Part shown: piece by piece, positions 60,225-64,000 of the stretch
Position numbering within the stretch: position 1 is the first letter of the stretch
Layout of the letters: each line of letters begins with the position of its first letter
Source of the DNA: Verrucomicrobium sp. BvORR034
GTDB taxonomy: Bacteria > Verrucomicrobiota > Verrucomicrobiia > Verrucomicrobiales > Verrucomicrobiaceae
Reading direction: 5' to 3'
Assembly (NCBI RefSeq): GCF_000739635.1
Contig: NZ_BATQ01000056.1
Location: 104,187-168,186, forward strand
DNA: 64,000 nucleotides
Program-made: the position numbers and the translations under genes
Notes under the pieces: model-generated
Databases searched by the model: none
The model's input: the letters and a program-made list of their open reading frames with translations, nothing else
Told to the model about the DNA's origin: nothing

Positions 60225-61280
60225 ATGTCCACCGCCGCATTTCGGGATCTGCTGGGTACCGACCTCCCCATCATCCAGGCGCCCATGGCGGGTGCCCAGG
60301 GGAGTGACATGGCCATTGCCGTGTCCAATGCCGGGGGCCTGGGCTCCCAGCCCTGTGCCCTGCTCAGCCCGGAGGCCATGCGGAGTGAACTGGAACGGAT
60401 GCAGGCCGGCACCACCCGGCCGTACAATGTGAACTTTTTTGCTCATCGCCAGCCCGTGTTCGATGCCGCGAAAGAGGAGGCGTGGCGTGGCCTGCTGCGA
60501 CGTTATTACATGGAACTCGGGCTGGAGGAGCCGGCGGTGCGTAGAGAAGGGGAGCGGGAGCCATTTGGGGCGGCGCAACTTGAAGTGCTCTCTCTTTTTC
60601 GTCCACGGGTGGTGAGTTTTCATTTTGGACTTCCAGAACCTGCGTTGCTGGAGGGAGTGCGGGCACTGGGGGCAAAGGTGCTGTCTTCTGCCACCACCGT
60701 TGAAGAGGCGATGTGGCTGGAGCAGCAGGGAGTCGATGGCATCATTGCCCAAGGCCTGGAGGCGGGAGGGCACCGCGGGCATTTTCTTTCCCATGACCTC
60801 ACGGTTCAGATGGGCACCTTTGCGCTGCTTCCGCAGATCGTGAACGCGGTGCGCGTGCCAGTGATCGCTGCAGGTGGGATTGTGAATGCCCAAGGGGTGA
60901 AGGCGGCACTTGATCTCGGCGCGGTCGCTGTGCAGTCGGGCACGGCTTATCTTCTCTGCCCAGAGTCGCGCATCAGCCCCAACCACCGGCAGGTGCTCAC
61001 TGGACCTGAGGCCCGGCACACGGCGTTGACAACTCTCTTCACCGGTCGTCCTGCTCGCAGCATTCTGAATCGGATGATGCGGGACCTCGGTCCACTCCCT
61101 CCCTCCGTGCCTGAGTTTCCTCTGGCCGGGAACGCCGTGGCCCCCTTGCGTGCTGAAGGCGCCCGTCTGGGGTCGGGTGACTTTTCACCGCTATGGGCGG
61201 GGCAGAATGCCTCCGCCTGCCGTTCGGTCTCTGCAGCCGAGGTCACTCTCGCCCTGGCGGCCGGGGCGGTTCTGGACTGA
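60225..61280 (+). CDS. Nitronate monooxygenase-type NAD(P)H-independent flavoprotein
   Basis: A 351-residue FMN-dependent TIM-barrel enzyme of the nitronate monooxygenase/2-nitropropane dioxygenase family. It shows LPIIQAPMAGAQGSDMAIAVSNAGGLG, the HRGHF segment (GGHRGHFLSH, with the proposed catalytic His), IAAGGIVNAQGVKAALDLGA and VQSGTAYLLC phosphate-binding residues, and the C-terminal WAGQNAS. The enzyme oxidises alkyl nitronates with O2. The start at ATG 60225 is preferred to a TTG at 60219. It is followed by a cupin gene (36-base gap). Confidence 0.92.
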   Translation: MSTAAFRDLLGTDLPIIQAPMAGAQGSDMAIAVSNAGGLGSQPCALLSPEAMRSELERMQAGTTRPYNVNFFAHRQPVFDAAKEEAWRGLLRRYYMELGLEEPAVRREGEREPFGAAQLEVLSLFRPRVVSFHFGLPEPALLEGVRALGAKVLSSATTVEEAMWLEQQGVDGIIAQGLEAGGHRGHFLSHDLTVQMGTFALLPQIVNAVRVPVIAAGGIVNAQGVKAALDLGAVAVQSGTAYLLCPESRISPNHRQVLTGPEARHTALTTLFTGRPARSILNRMMRDLGPLPPSVPEFPLAGNAVAPLRAEGARLGSGDFSPLWAGQNASACRSVSAAEVTLALAAGAVLD

Positions 61281-61316
61281 TCTGTCCTCTGTTAACACCT
61301 CTATCCCTTCCTCCTT

Positions 61317-61682
61317 ATGGCTCAGCTCATCTCCCATCCCACCCGCATAGAAGCCGTCGGCCTTCCTCCCAAGATCATTGAGGAATATGTCGGCCACGTG
61401 AACACCGGAACCTCTGCGGTCAGCATTGCCCGCATGCTCAGCCCCCAGGGCTGGAGCGAACCCGGTCAGACCCCGGAGTTCGATGAATACACGGTCGTCC
61501 TGAAAGGCACCCTTCAGGTGGAAACACGCGCTGGTATCTTGCAGGTCTCAGCTGGGCAGGGGATCATTGTTCACGCGGGCGAATGGATCCGGTATAGCAG
61601 TCCAGAGCCCGAGGGGGCGGAGTACATAGCGGTGTGTCTGCCCGCCTTTTCGCCTGCGACGGTGCATCGGGACGAGGGCTGA
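61317..61682 (+). CDS. Small cupin-domain protein
   Basis: A 121-residue beta-barrel cupin: PEFDEYTVVLKGTLQVETRAGILQVSAGQGIIVHAGEWIRYSSPEPEGAEYIAVCLP covers the two cupin motifs. The metal-ligand pattern is incomplete (Glu/His rather than H-x-H), so metal binding is doubtful. The start MAQLISHPTRIEAVG is clean. It is 36 bases after the nitronate monooxygenase gene and may be cotranscribed with it. The function is unknown. Confidence 0.85.
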   Translation: MAQLISHPTRIEAVGLPPKIIEEYVGHVNTGTSAVSIARMLSPQGWSEPGQTPEFDEYTVVLKGTLQVETRAGILQVSAGQGIIVHAGEWIRYSSPEPEGAEYIAVCLPAFSPATVHRDEG

Positions 61683-61692
61683 CGTGGGGGGC

Positions 61693-63051
61693 TCAGCCCT
61701 TCCGATCCACCCGGATGCGCACTGGTATGGGCACAGCTTCATCCACCAGCGATGACACGGCCACTGGCGGAGTCTGCCGATACTCTTCCCGTCGTCGGTT
61801 CCGCTCTAGGGTGGTGGCCATGGCGCTGGAGACCGCGAGGGGGAAGAGGATCAATACCGGTTCAATGCGGGTGATGGTCATCACGCGAAAGGGCATGGTG
61901 CCGTCGCACATGAGCCCCACCATGCCGAATGCCAGCAAGGCCAGCCAGACCGCATCGCCAGAACGCCACCAGACCGACCACGCCCGCTCCAGGCCCAGCC
62001 CGAGAACGGCGAAGAGCCAGACGGCTCCCAGAAGACCACTGTGGTAAAACGTGGACGCATACATGCTGTGCGCATGGAAGGCGAGTGAGCCGGCCTCTTC
62101 GGGCGGGAGAGCTTCTGGAGCCCAGAGACCATGACCAAGAAACACGTGGGCTGGCTCCACCATCCGCTTGCTGATGGCGCTGTAGATGGCCATCCGGCCA
62201 GAGTCACCCCGTTTGACGAGATCCACCATGGGGCCGAGGGGGCCTGTGCTGGCTCCAACCAGACCCGTGCCATAGAGCATGGCCACCAGGATGAGAGGAG
62301 CGGCCAGAAGCCAGCGCTTGTATTTGGGACCAGTAAGAACCATCACCAGCGTTCCCGCCACGGTTGCGATCATGGCGCTGCGGCTGGCAGAATAGAAGAC
62401 CCCGGCCAAGAGAATGACCGAGGTGCCCCACCAGACCCAGAAGCCCGTTTTTGTTTCTGCACGCCGGGCCAGGCCCAATGACAACACGCCGGCGAAACCG
62501 CAGGAAAGCCCCGTGAGTACGGGGTTTAGCCCGTCCGCGTAAACGAGGACGTTCTTGAACCGTTCGATCGGGAAAACAGCCTGTCGGATGCCGTAGTGCA
62601 CGATGAAGCTCAAGAACGTGGCAGCCGCGGCCACCACAACGACGGTCTTGAGCATACGCGAGAGACGGAACTTGCGTCGGGCAATGGCCAGTGTCGGGAT
62701 GGCAAAGAACGTCGCCAGCAGCACCAGGTTCAAAAGGGCGGCGAGGACTTGCCAGCGGTCCGGCAGGGGATCATCCAGCGTGATGATGGAAGTCACAAGC
62801 ATGACCACCGCCCCACCCAGCACCACGGCGGGAAGTGGCTGGGATACCAGAATGTGGCCCACTCGTTTCCGGTAGGATGCAAGGAGAGGAACCACGCCCA
62901 ACAGGGTGAACCACGCGATCTGTAATTCCCCGTAGCGAAAAACGAAGAATCCTGCCATGAAGCCCACAAGGGCCAACCAGAGAAAAAAGGAGCGATGCTG
63001 CCGCAACCACAACCGCAAAGGCGTCCAGGAAGGAGGGGGAAACGACATCAT
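61693..63051 (-). CDS. O-antigen ligase/polymerase-like membrane protein
   Basis: A 452-residue polytopic membrane protein with about ten to twelve hydrophobic segments and a long periplasmic loop carrying the Wzy_C/WaaL pattern YSASRSAMIATVAGTL, LGHGLWAPEAL and HAHSMYASTFYHSGLLG. The family ligates O-antigen to lipid A-core or polymerises it; which is the case cannot be told. The start at ATG 63051 is chosen (MMSFPPPSW); a TTG start at 63108 would add 19 residues. It converges with the cupin gene. It may work with the heptosyltransferase and ABC exporter encoded 8-10 kb away, all envelope polysaccharide genes. Confidence 0.85.
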   Translation of the reverse strand: MMSFPPPSWTPLRLWLRQHRSFFLWLALVGFMAGFFVFRYGELQIAWFTLLGVVPLLASYRKRVGHILVSQPLPAVVLGGAVVMLVTSIITLDDPLPDRWQVLAALLNLVLLATFFAIPTLAIARRKFRLSRMLKTVVVVAAAATFLSFIVHYGIRQAVFPIERFKNVLVYADGLNPVLTGLSCGFAGVLSLGLARRAETKTGFWVWWGTSVILLAGVFYSASRSAMIATVAGTLVMVLTGPKYKRWLLAAPLILVAMLYGTGLVGASTGPLGPMVDLVKRGDSGRMAIYSAISKRMVEPAHVFLGHGLWAPEALPPEEAGSLAFHAHSMYASTFYHSGLLGAVWLFAVLGLGLERAWSVWWRSGDAVWLALLAFGMVGLMCDGTMPFRVMTITRIEPVLILFPLAVSSAMATTLERNRRREEYRQTPPVAVSSLVDEAVPIPVRIRVDRKG

Positions 63052-63243
63052 GCTGGAGGGAAAGACGCCGGGCTCATGGTAGCAAAATTTGTGCCTCGTC
63101 TGGAGCAACAGGCAAGATGACGAAAGTGTCGCTTTCGTTACCCGTTGACTCTGAGACGCGCATTGACAGCGAGCGGAGATCCCGCCCGGGCTCTATCGTC
63201 TTTGGCAGCGTTGTGGGTGGCGTGGAGATGGTCAAAGGATAGC
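63052..63243. other. Intergenic region between sulfatase and O-antigen ligase genes
   Basis: No gene was found. ACGAAAG (63120-63126) and CTTTCGT (63132-63138) form a 7-bp stem with a 5-base loop, without a T-run; it might be a weak terminator or operator. Confidence 0.35.
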
Positions 63244-64000
63244 CTATTCCGGCCAGTTCTCCTGGATCATACCATGCATCTCAGCCCTGGCTTCAGCGTA
63301 TTTGGGATCGCCAGCCAGATTGCGTGTCTGTTGGGGATCGCCTTCCATGTCATACAGTTGCACGCCATCCGCCCCATCTTTGCCCCACTCAATGTATCGG
63401 TACATGAAGGTGCGCACGGCATATCCGGTCATCTTGCCCCGACGCACCTCCGTGAAAGCTGCCGGTTTGACGGAAACCGCCGAGCCTTCCAGCAGAGGAG
63501 TGAGACTCTTGCCATCCAGGTAAGCGGGGGCTTGAAGGGCAAAGAGATCCGCAAGCGTGGGATAGAGATCGAGTAGCTCCGTCGGGGTCTCGACCGCGGT
63601 GCCATTGCGGGCCGCACCCGGTGCTGAGATGATGAAGGGCACCCGGGCCGACTGCTCAAAGAGGCTCTGCTTCTGCCACATGCCGTATTCCCCCAAGTGG
63701 TAGCCGTGGTCGCTGGCAAACACGATGACGGTGTTCTTGGCCAGGCCCAGACGATCCACCGCATCCAGCAGCCGTCCCACCTGGGCATCCATGTAGCTGG
63801 TGGCGGCATAGTACGCCTGGATTGCCTCTTTGCGTTGCTGGTCGGTCATCTCCTCCTCATTCTTCTTGGTGGTGATGGCCGGTTTTGGAGTTTGTTCCGC
63901 GAACCCTGCTGGGGTGGAGGGCAGGGGAATCTGGTCGAGAGGATACAGGTCGAAGTATTTCTTCGGTGCCACATAGGGCGTATGGGGCCGGTAGAATCCC
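63244..64000 (-). CDS. Sulfatase, C-terminal part (cut by window end)
   Basis: About 250 codons of the C-terminal half of a formylglycine-dependent sulfatase, reading GFYRPHTPYVAPKKYFDLYP at the window edge. The visible segments VIVFASDHGYHLGEYGMWQKQSLFEQSARVPFIISAPG and TELLDLYPTLADLFAL are typical of iduronate-2-sulfatase-like enzymes; Asp and His in SDHGYHLG bind the metal. The catalytic Cys-x-Pro-x-Arg and signal peptide lie outside the window. Substrate unknown; sulfatases are very abundant in PVC genomes. Confidence 0.9.
   Translation of the reverse strand, partial: GFYRPHTPYVAPKKYFDLYPLDQIPLPSTPAGFAEQTPKPAITTKKNEEEMTDQQRKEAIQAYYAATSYMDAQVGRLLDAVDRLGLAKNTVIVFASDHGYHLGEYGMWQKQSLFEQSARVPFIISAPGAARNGTAVETPTELLDLYPTLADLFALQAPAYLDGKSLTPLLEGSAVSVKPAAFTEVRRGKMTGYAVRTFMYRYIEWGKDGADGVQLYDMEGDPQQTRNLAGDPKYAEARAEMHGMIQENWPE

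Noticed and set aside
1..64000. rRNA, tRNA, replication origin or transposase genes
   Set aside because: Nothing with the needed structure or sequence was recognised by reading; tRNAscan or Rfam was not run, so a missed tRNA is possible.

Overview
The window is high-GC bacterial chromosome from the PVC superphylum, most likely Verrucomicrobiota (a Verrucomicrobium/Roseimicrobium/Prosthecobacter-like organism). The evidence is a complete pseudopilin cassette of the kind named Verru_Chthon A-D, a PEP-CTERM/autotransporter-strand protein, a DUF1549/DUF1553 plus DUF1501 pair, a PVC-type membrane-bound dehydrogenase, a PQQ sugar dehydrogenase fused to cytochrome c, and a sulfatase. No rRNA or tRNA gene was recognised. 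All family names come from reading the proteins; no database search was run.

Layout. 1-1.9 kb: end of a CRISPR-Cas locus (3' end of cas1, cas2, leader, 13-repeat array). 2-9 kb: minus-strand genes for a tyrosine/dual-specificity phosphatase, PQQ dehydrogenase, small GNAT, TlpA-like thioredoxin, Tat-exported TIM-barrel isomerase and LamG protein. 9.7-18 kb: ECF sigma factor, receiver-only response regulator, several small unknown genes, YihY/BrkB protein, glutathionyl-hydroquinone reductase, and an AT-richer patch before a ParB-like DGQHR protein. 17.7-23.3 kb: 5'-truncated-looking PEP-CTERM protein followed by Verru_Chthon D-B-C-A, tightly overlapping. 23.3-33.3 kb: metallophosphatase/LysR divergent pair, ECF42-type sigma factor with its DGPF (YciI) partner, CPxC membrane protein and DUF899 protein, topoisomerase IB, VWA protein, polysaccharide deacetylase, c-di-AMP cyclase.

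33.3-43.2 kb looks like an envelope-stress island. A three-gene two-component cluster (two histidine kinases and an NtrC-type sigma-54 activator) is flanked on one side by an entericidin/YqjD-like/holin-like (YqjE)/small-protein/AsmA-like operon that carries an exact sigma-54 -24/-12 consensus, and on the other by DUF892, DUF1328 and GlsB/YeaQ genes. I infer that the phosphorelay controls one or both flanks.

43.2-64 kb: AlkB-type dioxygenase; IclR regulator whose start codon lies in a 15-bp perfect inverted repeat; the DUF1549/1553 gene and its DUF1501 partner, separated by a GxxExxY gene bounded by inverted repeats (probable small mobile cassette); cobalamin adenosyltransferase; heptosyltransferase; MsbA-like ABC exporter with a lysine-rich insertion; a SGNH-dehydrogenase-HEAT-cupredoxin protein; nitronate monooxygenase; cupin; O-antigen ligase; and the 3' end of a sulfatase cut by the window end.
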